Assembly: GCF_021354595.1 (NCBI RefSeq)
Contig: NZ_JADWYJ010000002.1
Span: 558,001 to 622,000 of the forward strand
Length of the DNA stretch: 64,000 nucleotides
Direction of reading: 5' to 3'
Source: Maribellus sp. CM-23
GTDB taxonomy: Bacteria; Bacteroidota; Bacteroidia; Bacteroidales; Prolixibacteraceae
This document shows positions 1 through 8,767 of the stretch, piece after piece (the stretch's first letter is position 1; every line of letters begins with the position of its first letter). The notes under the pieces were generated by a model. That model searched no databases. It saw nothing but the letters and a program-made list of their open reading frames with translations, and was not told the DNA's origin. Both the position numbers and the translations under genes were made by a program.

Positions 1-113
1 ATATTCTCACTCTTGCTGGCTTCCTAACAATTGATCTAAAATCACTTATCCAAGTTCTTGTGGAAAGCAGAAAAATGGACGTCAAAAAAAGTTTTGGTTT
101 TTTAGCCAAAAGC

Positions 114-144
114 TTTGCCAATGTAAAAACAATTTCTACTTTTG
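114..144 (+). promoter_or_regulatory. Promoter of the tRNA-Ser/tRNA-Pro unit
   Basis: TTTG at 114-117 and TACTTTTG at 137-144 are separated by exactly 19 bases. This matches the Bacteroidota sigma-A-type consensus TTTG-N19-TAnnTTTG. It lies about 100 bases before the first tRNA and points towards it. The rest of 1-240 shows no convincing gene. A 6-bp inverted repeat at 91-110 followed by a T run on the minus strand could be a weak minus-strand terminator. Confidence 0.7.
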
Positions 145-240
145 CACGCACGAAAAAACAACGCGTTTTTTGAAATTGTGATAAAGTTAAAATGAATTCG
201 CTGAGAGGCGAGATGAAATTTGGCAGCTTTACCATATTCA

Positions 241-328
<88 letters not shown>

Positions 329-340
329 GACAAATAAATT

Positions 341-418
341 CGGGATGTAGCGCAGTCCGGTTAGCGCACCTGCTTTGGGAGCAGGGGGTCCCAGGTTCGA
401 ATCCTGGTATCCCGACCA
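341..418 (+). tRNA. tRNA-Pro (anticodon TGG)
   Basis: The acceptor arm CGGGATG (341-347) pairs with the 3' strand at 408-414. Discriminator A415 is followed by an encoded CCA (416-418), unlike the neighbouring tRNA-Ser. The anticodon stem CCTGC/GCAGG (369-373/381-385) encloses TTTGGGA, with anticodon TGG at 376-378. The T-loop motif GTTCGAATCC is intact. It is the second gene of a two-tRNA transcript. Confidence 0.96.
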
Positions 419-425
419 CTGAAAA

Positions 426-460
426 AGAAGGAGTTAGACGAAAGTTTAACTCCTTTTTTT
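426..460 (+). terminator. Rho-independent terminator of the tRNA unit
   Basis: AAGGAGTTA (428-436) pairs with TAACTCCTT (447-455) across a short loop and runs directly into a T tract. It follows tRNA-Pro and ends the two-tRNA transcript. Confidence 0.85.
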
Positions 461-922
461 GTTTGTCCGGGTACAACAAAATCACTTGATAAAAACCACC
501 AAAAGTTACCAGATACACAGAGGCATTCTATGTTATTCAACATTTCGAAAGCCAAATGCAGCCAAATGAGTGCAAAAAATACGCCATCACGGATTTCCAT
601 TTGATCGTATGTTCCAGATTCTTTACTTTTAATCCACTAAATATCAATGCTGATGAAAGAAGAAAATAGTGTTGATGTTTAATGGAATCTGTAACAAGAA
701 CGGCTCGTATGAAAATAATAATCAAAAAATCAGGACTGCTTATTTTTCGATTCAACCGGAAGCTCCGTTGGCTCTTTAATATTCGAATATTAAGCAACCA
801 CAACACAACCATCCTTTCTATCCTGTTGGTTTGTTTTACAATCCTGCTATTTGGCTTCTGGGGCATGAGATTTTCACTCATCGTACGATCCTCTATTCTG
901 CCATTAGCACAACAGGATAAGG
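461..922. other. Intergenic stretch, no convincing gene
   Basis: No conserved coding region is recognised here. A 92-codon plus-strand frame (682-960) has one hydrophobic stretch near residues 42-60 but no recognisable family, and it overlaps an equally long open minus-strand frame. Neither has a recognisable promoter. The stretch may hold remnants of lost genes. Confidence 0.4.
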
Positions 923-1084
923 ATGTTGCCAGAAGTTGCCCGGCAACTGCATATTCTTAAAACCATCAAATTGAAATATGATATTAACACCGACAAATTG
1001 GAACAACTTCAGGAGGATCATAAACAGAAATTGGGAAAGAGTGTAGTTATCCCGCATTGGCTTTATGGGTGCTTGCTGAGATAA
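923..1084 (+). CDS. Small hypothetical protein or gene remnant (53 aa)
   Basis: This short frame begins MLPEVARQLHIL and ends with HWLYGCLLR. It is rich in charged and Leu/Lys residues, so it looks more protein-like than random low-complexity sequence. It overlaps the end of the weak 682-960 frame in another phase, which would fit the tail of a frameshifted older gene. No family is recognised and no clear ribosome binding site is seen. It could be a remnant rather than an active gene. Confidence 0.25.
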   Translation: MLPEVARQLHILKTIKLKYDINTDKLEQLQEDHKQKLGKSVVIPHWLYGCLLR

Positions 1085-1222
1085 TGTTTGCGCTAATTAT
1101 TCAACGTATTATTTTTCTATACTATTAGTTATAATAGACAGAAATTTAAATAAACTCGAAGTGATTTAATTCTAGATTCTATAACCTCATGATCTCTTTA
1201 AAATTAACGTTGTTTGTCAATT

Positions 1223-1369
1223 CTATCTTCTATTTACTTCAAAAAAATCACGATACAACCATTCTGCAATTGTATCTATCACCTCTTCCACATTCTCATC
1301 ATTAATCTCATACAATTCGTTCATAACAATGGCGTCAAATAATGAGTCCCAAATCTGTTCTTTTTTCAT
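1223..1369 (-). CDS. Small acidic hypothetical protein (48 aa)
   Basis: The frame starts MKKEQIWDSLFDAI and ends DFFEVNRR. It is acidic, probably all-helical, and has a protein-like composition. It lies downstream of the EamA exporter gene on the same strand. A 19-codon frame (1441-1382) bridges the two: it overlaps the exporter stop by an ATGA junction and ends 12 bases before this start. The arrangement suggests either a translationally coupled small-gene tail of the operon or a once longer gene broken into two. The family is not recognised. Confidence 0.4.
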   Translation of the reverse strand: MKKEQIWDSLFDAIVMNELYEINDENVEEVIDTIAEWLYRDFFEVNRR

Positions 1370-1437
1370 GTTTCAATTCTCTCAGTTTAATTTTTGCGAC
1401 AAGGAATACTGCTCCGGGAGCATCAGATGAATATATT

Positions 1438-2436
1438 TCATTTAGATGTAGTGTAATTAGAAAATGCTTTACAAGAATTCTTTCGATTTAAAGCCAGCTG
1501 AACGAACATCACTTCTTTCTTAAACAACAGCACCATGCCAACGCCGGCAATAACTCCAAAACCTCCAATTAACTGGTGAGTGTAAAGATGTTCGCTAAGA
1601 AAAACTACGCCTCCAATAATTGCGATTATCGGGTTTAGGTTGTTATAAATACTTACCGAGCTTGTAGGCACAAATGTTAAAGCATAGTTGGTAAGAAACG
1701 AAGTAACCACTGACGATAAGGTTCCCAGATACAATGCTGAAAGCAAGAATGAAGGTTTTTGAAAAGACTCAAAAAATGTATTTAAATCGTCGTTTATAAG
1801 ATGTCTGGTAATCGCTAATGTGTTGAATGCGATAAAAGCAATGCTAACCATTATTGCTGTCAGGCTTGACGAATCATAAAACTGCACAAGTCTTTTTCCA
1901 ATCATGTAATAACCAACTGTGCATAGCACGGAAAGAATGAGGAATAGGTTCCCTAACCAGCTTTGATTTTGCACACCGCCCCTATAAAGAAAAATATACA
2001 ACAAACCAAGAAACGACATGGCAACTCCAAATTTCTGCATTAAAGTGGTTTTTTCCTTTAAAAATAGCGCTCCTGCAATGATGGTGAAAGTGGGCGACAG
2101 AGCAAATATAATTCCTGCTTGCGAGGCAGTGGAAGATTCCATTCCAATCGTTTGAAAACCAAAAAACAGAATGGGGTAAAAAAGAGAGACAGATAAGATG
2201 CTGATCCAATCTTTTGAATGTATTTTGGGAAATTTTATTCTCCCAAACATGCCAAGAATCAGAATCATAAAAAATGCAATAGTGAATCGATGTGCCAGCA
2301 AATCATAGGCATCTGCTTCTCGTAACCCGATTTTTACAAAAATAAACGATAAGCCTACGATCAGGGTAACAATTCCCAAACCTAAATTAGCCAGAACCTT
2401 TTGATTTTTTATTTTGTTTGTTGTTTTCATCATCAA
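1438..2436 (-). CDS. EamA/DMT-family transporter
   Basis: This is an inner-membrane carrier of the drug/metabolite transporter superfamily, with about ten hydrophobic segments. They form two EamA repeats, at about residues 15-150 and 165-310. Such proteins usually export amino acids, metabolites or drugs; the substrate cannot be read from sequence. The first codon of the open frame is TTG, followed by two consecutive ATG codons, so the true start is probably 2433 or 2430. It begins a few bases after the preceding outer-membrane protein gene and is the last sizeable member of the minus-strand operon that starts at 7369. The final codons form an ATGA overlap with a tiny downstream frame. Confidence 0.85.
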   Translation of the reverse strand: MMMKTTNKIKNQKVLANLGLGIVTLIVGLSFIFVKIGLREADAYDLLAHRFTIAFFMILILGMFGRIKFPKIHSKDWISILSVSLFYPILFFGFQTIGMESSTASQAGIIFALSPTFTIIAGALFLKEKTTLMQKFGVAMSFLGLLYIFLYRGGVQNQSWLGNLFLILSVLCTVGYYMIGKRLVQFYDSSSLTAIMVSIAFIAFNTLAITRHLINDDLNTFFESFQKPSFLLSALYLGTLSSVVTSFLTNYALTFVPTSSVSIYNNLNPIIAIIGGVVFLSEHLYTHQLIGGFGVIAGVGMVLLFKKEVMFVQLALNRKNSCKAFSNYTTSK

Positions 2437-2441
2437 TCACT

Positions 2442-3089
2442 TTAATAGTTAATTCTTAAAAAAAGTCCATGGTTGGTTAACGTTCTTTGGTTGTAGTTAA
2501 ACTGGTCGAAATTACTTGCCAATCCGTATGTCAACTGTTTGTTTTTTATCCCCATCCGAAATTGTTGAATACCGCGGGTAATGCCTTTTGTATTGACGTT
2601 TAATGAGAGCGATGCATTCAGGAAGGCGTTTATACTATCACTAATCTTTGGAACATACTGCATAGTTGCAAAACTCTCAGATGTCCAGCTTTTCTGATAG
2701 GTCGCACCAGTTCTCAGCAAGTAAGAAAAGGTATTGTACTTTTTAACGTATTGAACAGAAAATGTAGTATATACACCCGGATTTTTTAGCCCCACAGCCA
2801 GGTTTGAGAACCAATTATCTACCAAATTGTATGATATGGTATTACGAATATTGTATAGATTCGCCTTTGTGCTATAGTCGCTATCGAGATAAGCGAAATT
2901 CGAAAAGTGTAGTTTATCAGTAATCATAGCACCGATGATATGTTGATAATTGTTTGAACGATTACCCATTAAATTCTCCGGACTGAATTGAAGTTGAGAT
3001 TCTTCACCGGCATAAGCACAGATTGATAACAGAATTGTGAATATGATCAGCGTAAATTGTGCAACGTAATTTGTAAATGTATTTCTCAT
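2442..3089 (-). CDS. Putative outer-membrane beta-barrel protein
   Basis: The 215-residue product has an N-terminal Sec signal peptide (hydrophobic core about residues 12-25, cleavage near AYA-GEE). The mature part has alternating hydrophobic and aromatic stretches and ends in an aromatic residue (RINY), as outer-membrane barrels do. There is no identifiable ligand-binding domain. It lies between the DUF4386 and EamA genes with spacings of 20 and 5 bases, so it is almost certainly co-transcribed. It could be a small porin or a structural protein; the exact family is unknown. Confidence 0.55.
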   Translation of the reverse strand: MRNTFTNYVAQFTLIIFTILLSICAYAGEESQLQFSPENLMGNRSNNYQHIIGAMITDKLHFSNFAYLDSDYSTKANLYNIRNTISYNLVDNWFSNLAVGLKNPGVYTTFSVQYVKKYNTFSYLLRTGATYQKSWTSESFATMQYVPKISDSINAFLNASLSLNVNTKGITRGIQQFRMGIKNKQLTYGLASNFDQFNYNQRTLTNHGLFLRINY

Positions 3090-3109
3090 GATTTCTAGTT
3101 TGAAGATTA

Positions 3110-3823
3110 TCAGGATGACGGAGAAACTGCGGGGATCGATTTAATCCCTTTTACCAATAAATAGAGACATAGCGAAAGCTCTGAAATTAATGCGATTGTC
3201 ATAACCAGAAGTTCGCTTGAGGATGCAAATTCAGGGAACAGGAAGTTAACAGAACTATCAATTATGTAGCTGATTCCTGCTGCTGACACAAATAACCCGA
3301 GCCATTTGGGAAAGTATATCGATTTGTAAATCAGATAGCCGAAAATTATACAGCTAACGCCAAAGAATACGCCGCTAATAAGGTATCCATATGAGTATGC
3401 ATTCAGAAAAAGCAAAATCAGTGTATTAAGCTGCTCGGAAGAAAAACCGGAGAATGATCCGGTGTCTCCCAATATCAACAGTGGCATGTAATAATTTAAT
3501 AGATTTAAACCGATAACAGTTGCCTGAGCCAGGCGGAAAAAAGCTGCCAGCAAAGCCAGTCCTTGATTCACGGATTTCAGCAACAGATAGAAAAGTAGTG
3601 CCACTGTTACATCGGCTATTACCATAATTAGATCGCTGAAAAAGCCAATTCGGAATAAAAATGTATTACCGGCAATATTCTCGGTTGTTGCTGTAGCGTC
3701 GCCGGGGACAATGATTCCGGAGCGAACAAATAATTCACTGAACAAGCCAGTGAGAATAATGACGAGGTACAACACACCGGCAATGCGAGCATTGGTTTTT
3801 ATTTTTTCAATTGTTGTTTTCAT
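3110..3823 (-). CDS. DUF4386 domain membrane protein
   Basis: This 237-residue protein opens KIKTNARIAGVLYLVIILTG, the typical start of DUF4386 proteins. It has about six transmembrane helices and a cytosolic N-terminus. The biochemical role of the family is unknown. It follows the DUF4249 lipoprotein gene by 18 bases in the same operon. DUF4386 genes are often found near AraC-type or other one-component regulators in Bacteroidota, as here. No odd features are visible. Confidence 0.8.
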   Translation of the reverse strand: MKTTIEKIKTNARIAGVLYLVIILTGLFSELFVRSGIIVPGDATATTENIAGNTFLFRIGFFSDLIMVIADVTVALLFYLLLKSVNQGLALLAAFFRLAQATVIGLNLLNYYMPLLILGDTGSFSGFSSEQLNTLILLFLNAYSYGYLISGVFFGVSCIIFGYLIYKSIYFPKWLGLFVSAAGISYIIDSSVNFLFPEFASSSELLVMTIALISELSLCLYLLVKGIKSIPAVSPSS

Positions 3824-3841
3824 GGCTTCAATATTTCTAAA

Positions 3842-4645
3842 TTACTCAGAAATAACTATTGTATCCCGGCTAACGGTAAACGCTCCAAAGTAGCCGAGTG
3901 CATCACCCGATAGATTGGTAATAGGATTGGCCGGATTGGCGTTCCCGATCATTCCGCTCTCGAAAAGGCTTGCCAGTGTGCGATAGTATTCGTAAGTTGA
4001 TTCAGCCAGTGTTTGCAACTCAACCACCACCGTATCGTTAGGAAGAAACTGTTCTTCGTCCCAGCGCAGTGTAATATTGTTACCATCAACATAAGCATCG
4101 TCGTAAACAATGAGGGCATCATTCGTTTCCTCCAGATCATTGATACCAGAAACTTTCAATCGATAGAAATTTTTAATTCCAGGCGGATCATTGAAGTGGC
4201 AATTTACAAGATAACCTCCCGAGAACTCCAGATAAGAAGGCGTTGGCTCAACAGATAATGAATCGATGAAAACCTTGTAAGGCATTTCAACTTCGGCAGT
4301 ATATTCTTCAGCTTCAACCATAACAGTTAATGCATATTCATTGCCTTCAATGCCGGGAAAGTATGCGGAGTAAATTCCAGGGGCAGTTTCATTTAATTGG
4401 CGCATCTCACCCTGGCTATCGGAAACAATGATAGCGGCTCCCGAAACGTTGGGGTAAACTCCAGTCTCAAAATAGTCCACGGATTTAGTGAGTTTGATCC
4501 GTAGAGTCTCGTTTATATCGGTAACGGCACCATCGATGACAAGCTTTGGATCAATCGAATCAAGTTCGATATCAATAATATTCCGACAAGAGGAAAACAG
4601 GGCCACAATGCCCGATAGTATTATGAATGTTTTTATTGTTTTCAT
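3842..4645 (-). CDS. DUF4249 lipoprotein, partner of TonB receptor
   Basis: The N-terminus is a lipoprotein signal with lipobox Cys20 (LFSSC). The remaining 247 residues form the beta-rich DUF4249 fold, with the typical early motif DPKLVIDGAVTD. DUF4249 lipoproteins are regularly encoded next to a TonB-dependent receptor and are thought to act with it at the outer membrane, although no substrate has been established. Here the receptor gene ends only 4 bases before this start, which supports a functional pair. Confidence 0.85.
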   Translation of the reverse strand: MKTIKTFIILSGIVALFSSCRNIIDIELDSIDPKLVIDGAVTDINETLRIKLTKSVDYFETGVYPNVSGAAIIVSDSQGEMRQLNETAPGIYSAYFPGIEGNEYALTVMVEAEEYTAEVEMPYKVFIDSLSVEPTPSYLEFSGGYLVNCHFNDPPGIKNFYRLKVSGINDLEETNDALIVYDDAYVDGNNITLRWDEEQFLPNDTVVVELQTLAESTYEYYRTLASLFESGMIGNANPANPITNLSGDALGYFGAFTVSRDTIVISE

Positions 4646-4649
4646 GGTA

Positions 4650-6992
4650 TTAAAATTTAAAATTGTAGGTTACTGATGGAATCATTTGAAACAGCGCTAA
4701 GCGCTCGGCTTCGGTTTGTGTAGGATTGTTTTCATTTTCCTGGAAAGTGATAGAAAACGCATTTTTTCTTCCGTAAGCGTTGTAAAGAGAAAAACTCCAG
4801 CTCGATTCAAAACGCTTTTTCTTTTTCGGAGTGTAAGTAGCTCCAAGATCAAGGCGGTGATAATCGGGCATGCGATAGGCATTGCGCGAAGTGTAAACCG
4901 GCACAGTAAATCCGTCAACCGAATATTTTCCACTGGGGAAGGTTACGGCATTTCCGGTATTAAAAACCCAGTTGGCCGACAAGTTCCATTTTTCATTTAG
5001 CTGGTACATTCCTACTACCGAAATATCGTGTGTGCGGTCCTGTTTGGCAGGAAACCATCTGCCGTTTTCAATTTCATCCATCGATTTTTCGGTTTTCGAT
5101 AACGTATAGCCCACCCAGCCGGTTAATCTTCCAGTTCTCTTTTTCAAGTAAAGTTCAAGCCCGTAAGCTCTTCCTTTGCCAAAAACCAACTGCGATTCAA
5201 CATCCTGGTTTAAAAGGATTTCGGCACCATTCTGATAATCAATCTGGTTATAAAGGTCTTTGTGATACACTTCCACCGAGGTTTCGAACATATTGTTTTT
5301 GAAATTCCGGAAGTAGCCGACTGCAATTTGATCCGCAACCTGTGGCTTTACATTTTTGCTGCTTGGTATCCAAACATCGGTTGGAAGGGAAGCTGATGAG
5401 TTTGAGAGTAGGTGAACATATTGGGCATTTCTCGCATACGAAAATTTGAGCGAACTATTCCGGTTCAAAATGACATTAAAAGTCATCCGGGGCTCGATCT
5501 CTTTATATTTCTGAATAACCTCGCCATCTGCAAAAGCTTCACTATTTACTCTTTCATCTTGCTCGTTGTAAGTATAAACCGTGTCGGGACCAACCGCCAT
5601 ATATCCGGAGTAACGCAAGCCGTAATTCACACTAAAATGCTCGGAGATATTCCAGTCGTGCGAGAGGTAAACAGCGCCTTCAAACGACTGCTTTTCGCCC
5701 ATAAAAACAGAGTTGAAAAAATCATCGTTATCGGCGTTTATTTCGCCCGGTTGGTAAGTGTGGTAAATTGCATTAAAACCAAATTTTATGGTGTGGTTGG
5801 TATTGATGTAATATTGAAGATCTTCCTTCCAGTTTAAATCGCGGATACCGGAATTAATGTAAATCATATTATCCGAAAAGTTGTATCCGAATCCATAATC
5901 GTAGTTGCTATAAATTAACGAGCTGTTTAAAAATAGCTGATTGTTGAAGATATGATTCCAGCGAAAAGTCGCCGTTTTATTTCCCCATTTCAGTGCAAAC
6001 AAATCATCGATATTAAATACATCGCGCCCCAGGTATCCCGACAGATAAATCCTGTTGTTATCATTGATTTTGTAGTTTGCTTTGGCATTCAAATCATAGA
6101 AATAAAGGTCGGTTTCTTTTTGTGCTTTATCTCGCGAGAAAATCAGAAACATGTCGGCATAGCTTCGTCGCCCGGAGATGATAAACGAACCTTTGTCTTT
6201 TACAATTGGCGACTCAATTGTTAAGCGCGAAGCTAAAAGTCCCAGGCCACCCGAGGCACTAAACTTTTTAGCGTTGCCCTCATTCATTTGAATATCGAGA
6301 ATTGAGGACAATCTACCTCCATAAATCGCGGGAGCATTTCCTTTATACAATTTCATATCTTTTATGGCATCGGAATTAAAAACCGAAAAGAATCCCATTA
6401 AATGGGAAGCGCTGTAAATCGGTGCTTCGTCAAGGATAATCAGGTTTTGGTCTATTCCGCCACCACGCACATAAAATCCCGTGGTTCCTTCTGTTCCTGA
6501 ACTTACTCCGGGCAAAAGTTGAATGGTTTTCAGAATATCCTGTTCGCCCAATATTACAGGAATAATCCTGGTTTCTCGTGGCGACAATTTTGTAACACCC
6601 ATTTCAGCAACCCTGATATTTTTATCCTCCGCTTCGCTGCGAACGACAATTTCCTCCATTTCGGCCGATGACGGTTGAAGTTCGATATTCTTTACATTGC
6701 TTTCTGATAAACTGAGCGGAAGTAAATTCTGTTGGTAACCGATGTACGAATAACGAATAGTGTAATTTCCTTTTGGGATTGTAAGTGAGTAGAAACCATA
6801 GGCATTGGTTGCCGTTCCGGTTTTAAGTTCTTCTACATAAATGGTGGATCCGATAAGGCCTTCGCCTGTTTCGGCACTTCGCACATGACCGCTGATGGTG
6901 ACATTTTCGTCGGCTAAGACTGACGAAATTGTCAAGAAGATCATCAGCAACGTAAGTACGATTTTGTTTCTTGTTTTCGAATTGTTTTTCAT
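4650..6992 (-). CDS. TonB-dependent receptor with carboxypeptidase-like domain
   Basis: This is a 780-residue outer-membrane active transporter. In order it has a signal peptide (1-27), a CarboxypepD_reg-like domain (about 30-115), a plug domain (about 125-235, with GFYVRGGG and the ALILDEAP-like segment), and a beta-barrel ending in an aromatic residue (TYNFKF). It is shorter than SusC proteins (usually near 1000 residues), has no adjacent SusD, and is paired with DUF4249 instead. It therefore belongs to the non-SusC receptor type. The substrate is unknown. It sits second in the operon led by the DUF4260 gene. Confidence 0.9.
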   Translation of the reverse strand: MKNNSKTRNKIVLTLLMIFLTISSVLADENVTISGHVRSAETGEGLIGSTIYVEELKTGTATNAYGFYSLTIPKGNYTIRYSYIGYQQNLLPLSLSESNVKNIELQPSSAEMEEIVVRSEAEDKNIRVAEMGVTKLSPRETRIIPVILGEQDILKTIQLLPGVSSGTEGTTGFYVRGGGIDQNLIILDEAPIYSASHLMGFFSVFNSDAIKDMKLYKGNAPAIYGGRLSSILDIQMNEGNAKKFSASGGLGLLASRLTIESPIVKDKGSFIISGRRSYADMFLIFSRDKAQKETDLYFYDLNAKANYKINDNNRIYLSGYLGRDVFNIDDLFALKWGNKTATFRWNHIFNNQLFLNSSLIYSNYDYGFGYNFSDNMIYINSGIRDLNWKEDLQYYINTNHTIKFGFNAIYHTYQPGEINADNDDFFNSVFMGEKQSFEGAVYLSHDWNISEHFSVNYGLRYSGYMAVGPDTVYTYNEQDERVNSEAFADGEVIQKYKEIEPRMTFNVILNRNSSLKFSYARNAQYVHLLSNSSASLPTDVWIPSSKNVKPQVADQIAVGYFRNFKNNMFETSVEVYHKDLYNQIDYQNGAEILLNQDVESQLVFGKGRAYGLELYLKKRTGRLTGWVGYTLSKTEKSMDEIENGRWFPAKQDRTHDISVVGMYQLNEKWNLSANWVFNTGNAVTFPSGKYSVDGFTVPVYTSRNAYRMPDYHRLDLGATYTPKKKKRFESSWSFSLYNAYGRKNAFSITFQENENNPTQTEAERLALFQMIPSVTYNFKF

Positions 6993-6997
6993 CTTGT

Positions 6998-7369
6998 TTA
7001 ATTATTTCTGTTTTCATTGTTGCTTCCGATAGCTCCGAGGTGTGTGAATTTGAAGCCTTTTGAATATTTTAATCCGTATCCGAAGAGTCTATCAAACGAA
7101 CTGTGTCCAAATAAAATGGCACCGGCAAAAGCCAGTTCCTTAATAGAAGTTGCATATCCAGTTACCCCGATTAATACAGCTAAAAATTTGTAATGGAAGA
7201 TGTTGTATATAACAGCGCCTGTTTTTCTCCCGAGTATGTAGCCAAGCATGCTGATGTCAGGGGTAAACAAAAAAAGTGTAAACACCCACCAATCGTATCC
7301 AAGAAGTAAACTCACATAGAATGAGAGGTACAACATGCTGATTTCCTCAATTTTCAGAAAAAGCTTCAT
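6998..7369 (-). CDS. DUF4260 small membrane protein
   Basis: This 123-residue integral membrane protein has about three or four hydrophobic helices. It shows the DUF4260 signature: an early LLGYDWWVF-like stretch, the DISMLGY motif, and a late FGHSSFDRLFGYGLKY segment. The family function is unknown. It is the first gene of a six-gene minus-strand operon, ending 5 bases before the TonB receptor. Its upstream region carries a -7 element at 7396-7403 and the duplicated operator at 7434-7469. Confidence 0.85.
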   Translation of the reverse strand: MKLFLKIEEISMLYLSFYVSLLLGYDWWVFTLFLFTPDISMLGYILGRKTGAVIYNIFHYKFLAVLIGVTGYATSIKELAFAGAILFGHSSFDRLFGYGLKYSKGFKFTHLGAIGSNNENRNN

Positions 7370-7395
7370 CTTTTTGATTTTAAATAATTTAGAAC

Positions 7396-7469
7396 CAAAA
7401 TTAGGGTACTGAAATATGGAGTTCGACGTTTTTAAGGAAGTCGGACGTTCGGCTTTCGAAAGTCAGACC
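7396..7469 (-). promoter_or_regulatory. Promoter plus direct-repeat operator, copy 1
   Basis: Reading the minus strand, TAATTTTG (plus 7396-7403) fits the Bacteroidota -7 box, but there is no TTTG at the -33 distance. Further upstream, the plus strand shows AAGTCGGAC at 7438-7446 and AAGTCAGAC at 7460-7468, a direct repeat with 22-base period, preceded by TCGAC at 7423-7427. The same arrangement with identical spacing occurs at 17982-18055. A direct repeat just upstream of a promoter lacking its -33 box suggests an activator, plausibly one of the local AraC-type proteins. Confidence 0.6.
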
Positions 7470-7529
7470 ATCTTGATTTATGGAATTTAGGACACAGTCT
7501 CTAAAAGTTGGGATTATACTACATATTGT

Positions 7530-8525
7530 TTAAATGCTGACTGGATCAACTATAATAACAACATTTCCTTTTTTATGTCCTGAAGCTATGTAACGGTGTG
7601 CTTCGGCAACTTTCTCTAGTGGATATTGCCGGTCGATAACTGTTTTTAAATGTCCTCCCCTAAAAATATGTACAAGCCGTGTAAAAAGAGAGTGAAGTTC
7701 AGCTTCAGTGCGTAAACCTGTCGCGGCAAATTTAGCTTTCTTTTTCGCGAATACTGATGTCCATAGCATTTGCAACAGCAATGAGGATTTTAATACCGGC
7801 GACACGTATTGTCCTGATTCTGTTAGAATATTTTTACTTTTTGCATACGAGCTTTTCCCAACCGTATCAAAAACAAGGTCGTATTTTATATGGCCTCTGC
7901 TGAAATCCTCTTTGTTATAATCAATAACATGATCGGCTCCCAGCGATTTTACCAAACCTACATTTCGCGTACTGCAAACACCGGTTACCTCTGCCCCCAC
8001 AAACTTTGCAATTTGTACCGCTGCAGTTCCCAGACTTCCCGAGGCGCCGTTAATCAATACTTTATGGTTTGGCTCAACTTGTGCAATCTCTTTGAGAAAA
8101 TTCAGGGAGGTTACATGCCCGTCGCCATAGGTTGCTGCTTCGGCATAGGTCATATTATCGGGCATCGGCAGAATTACACCGTCCTCAGGTACTGCAACAT
8201 ATTCGGCATTGGTACTCATTCCTAAAGTCGTCTCACCAAACACCCGCGTTCCAAGAATAAATTTTTTGGTATTTAATCCTGTTTCAACTATATAACCGGC
8301 AAAGCCTGTACCGGGGATTTGATGTTTTGGCTTTCGTAATCCGGTCATTAATCGCCCAAAATATGGCTTCCCTGATCGCATCATTCCATCGGCAGTTGTT
8401 GCCGAAGTGGCTATTACTTTTACCAGCACTTCATTCTCTTTAGGACTGGGCTTGGGCATGCTTTTAATTTGGAGTACTTCGGGGCCTCCATAACCGCTTA
8501 CTACAATTGCTTTCATTTCTTTCAT
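7530..8525 (-). CDS. NAD(P)-dependent medium-chain dehydrogenase (quinone oxidoreductase-like)
   Basis: This 331-residue member of the medium-chain dehydrogenase/reductase superfamily has a GroES-like domain (about 5-125) and a Rossmann domain with the nucleotide motif GASGSLGTAAVQIA near residue 160. The cysteine and histidine ligands of zinc alcohol dehydrogenases are absent, so it is a zeta-crystallin/quinone-reductase type that reduces enones or quinones with NADPH. The start may be the second Met (8516). It stands alone, with its own -7 box (TACTTTTG, plus 8573-8580) and the GTTCGG direct repeat upstream. Confidence 0.85.
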   Translation of the reverse strand: MKEMKAIVVSGYGGPEVLQIKSMPKPSPKENEVLVKVIATSATTADGMMRSGKPYFGRLMTGLRKPKHQIPGTGFAGYIVETGLNTKKFILGTRVFGETTLGMSTNAEYVAVPEDGVILPMPDNMTYAEAATYGDGHVTSLNFLKEIAQVEPNHKVLINGASGSLGTAAVQIAKFVGAEVTGVCSTRNVGLVKSLGADHVIDYNKEDFSRGHIKYDLVFDTVGKSSYAKSKNILTESGQYVSPVLKSSLLLQMLWTSVFAKKKAKFAATGLRTEAELHSLFTRLVHIFRGGHLKTVIDRQYPLEKVAEAHRYIASGHKKGNVVIIVDPVSI

Positions 8526-8572
8526 GACATCTGTTTTGTTGTTCTAATTTCTGTTGAATTGAAATCATGAAG

Positions 8573-8638
8573 CAAAAGTAGAACAGGTAGTAACGTCATT
8601 CGTTCGGGAAAACAATACAGAAGTTCGGAATTATAATT
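8573..8638 (-). promoter_or_regulatory. Promoter and GTTCGG repeat upstream of the MDR gene
   Basis: Minus-strand TACTTTTG (plus 8573-8580) is a perfect -7 box. GTTCGG occurs at 8602-8607 and 8623-8628, a 21-base period, and the second copy continues into AATTATAATT. The 16-mer at 8623-8638 recurs with one mismatch at 15589-15604, upstream of another -7 box of the same sequence. Confidence 0.45.
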
Positions 8639-8767
8639 GCGGGCTTAAAAGTTGGGGGCAAACACGGCAGTCAGCTAAAGAAAAATATACGAATACGGCT
8701 CCTCAGAAGAAAAACACTTACAGAGGTTAACTGATTACCCTCGGCATCCATTCGTGCGCAGGAATTT

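Noticed and set aside
682..960. 92-codon plus-strand frame
   Set aside because: It has no recognisable family and overlaps an equally long minus-strand frame; it is described only as a possible remnant.
4650..6992. SusC-type glycan receptor
   Set aside because: It is much shorter than SusC proteins, is paired with DUF4249 rather than SusD, and lies far from the glycan genes.
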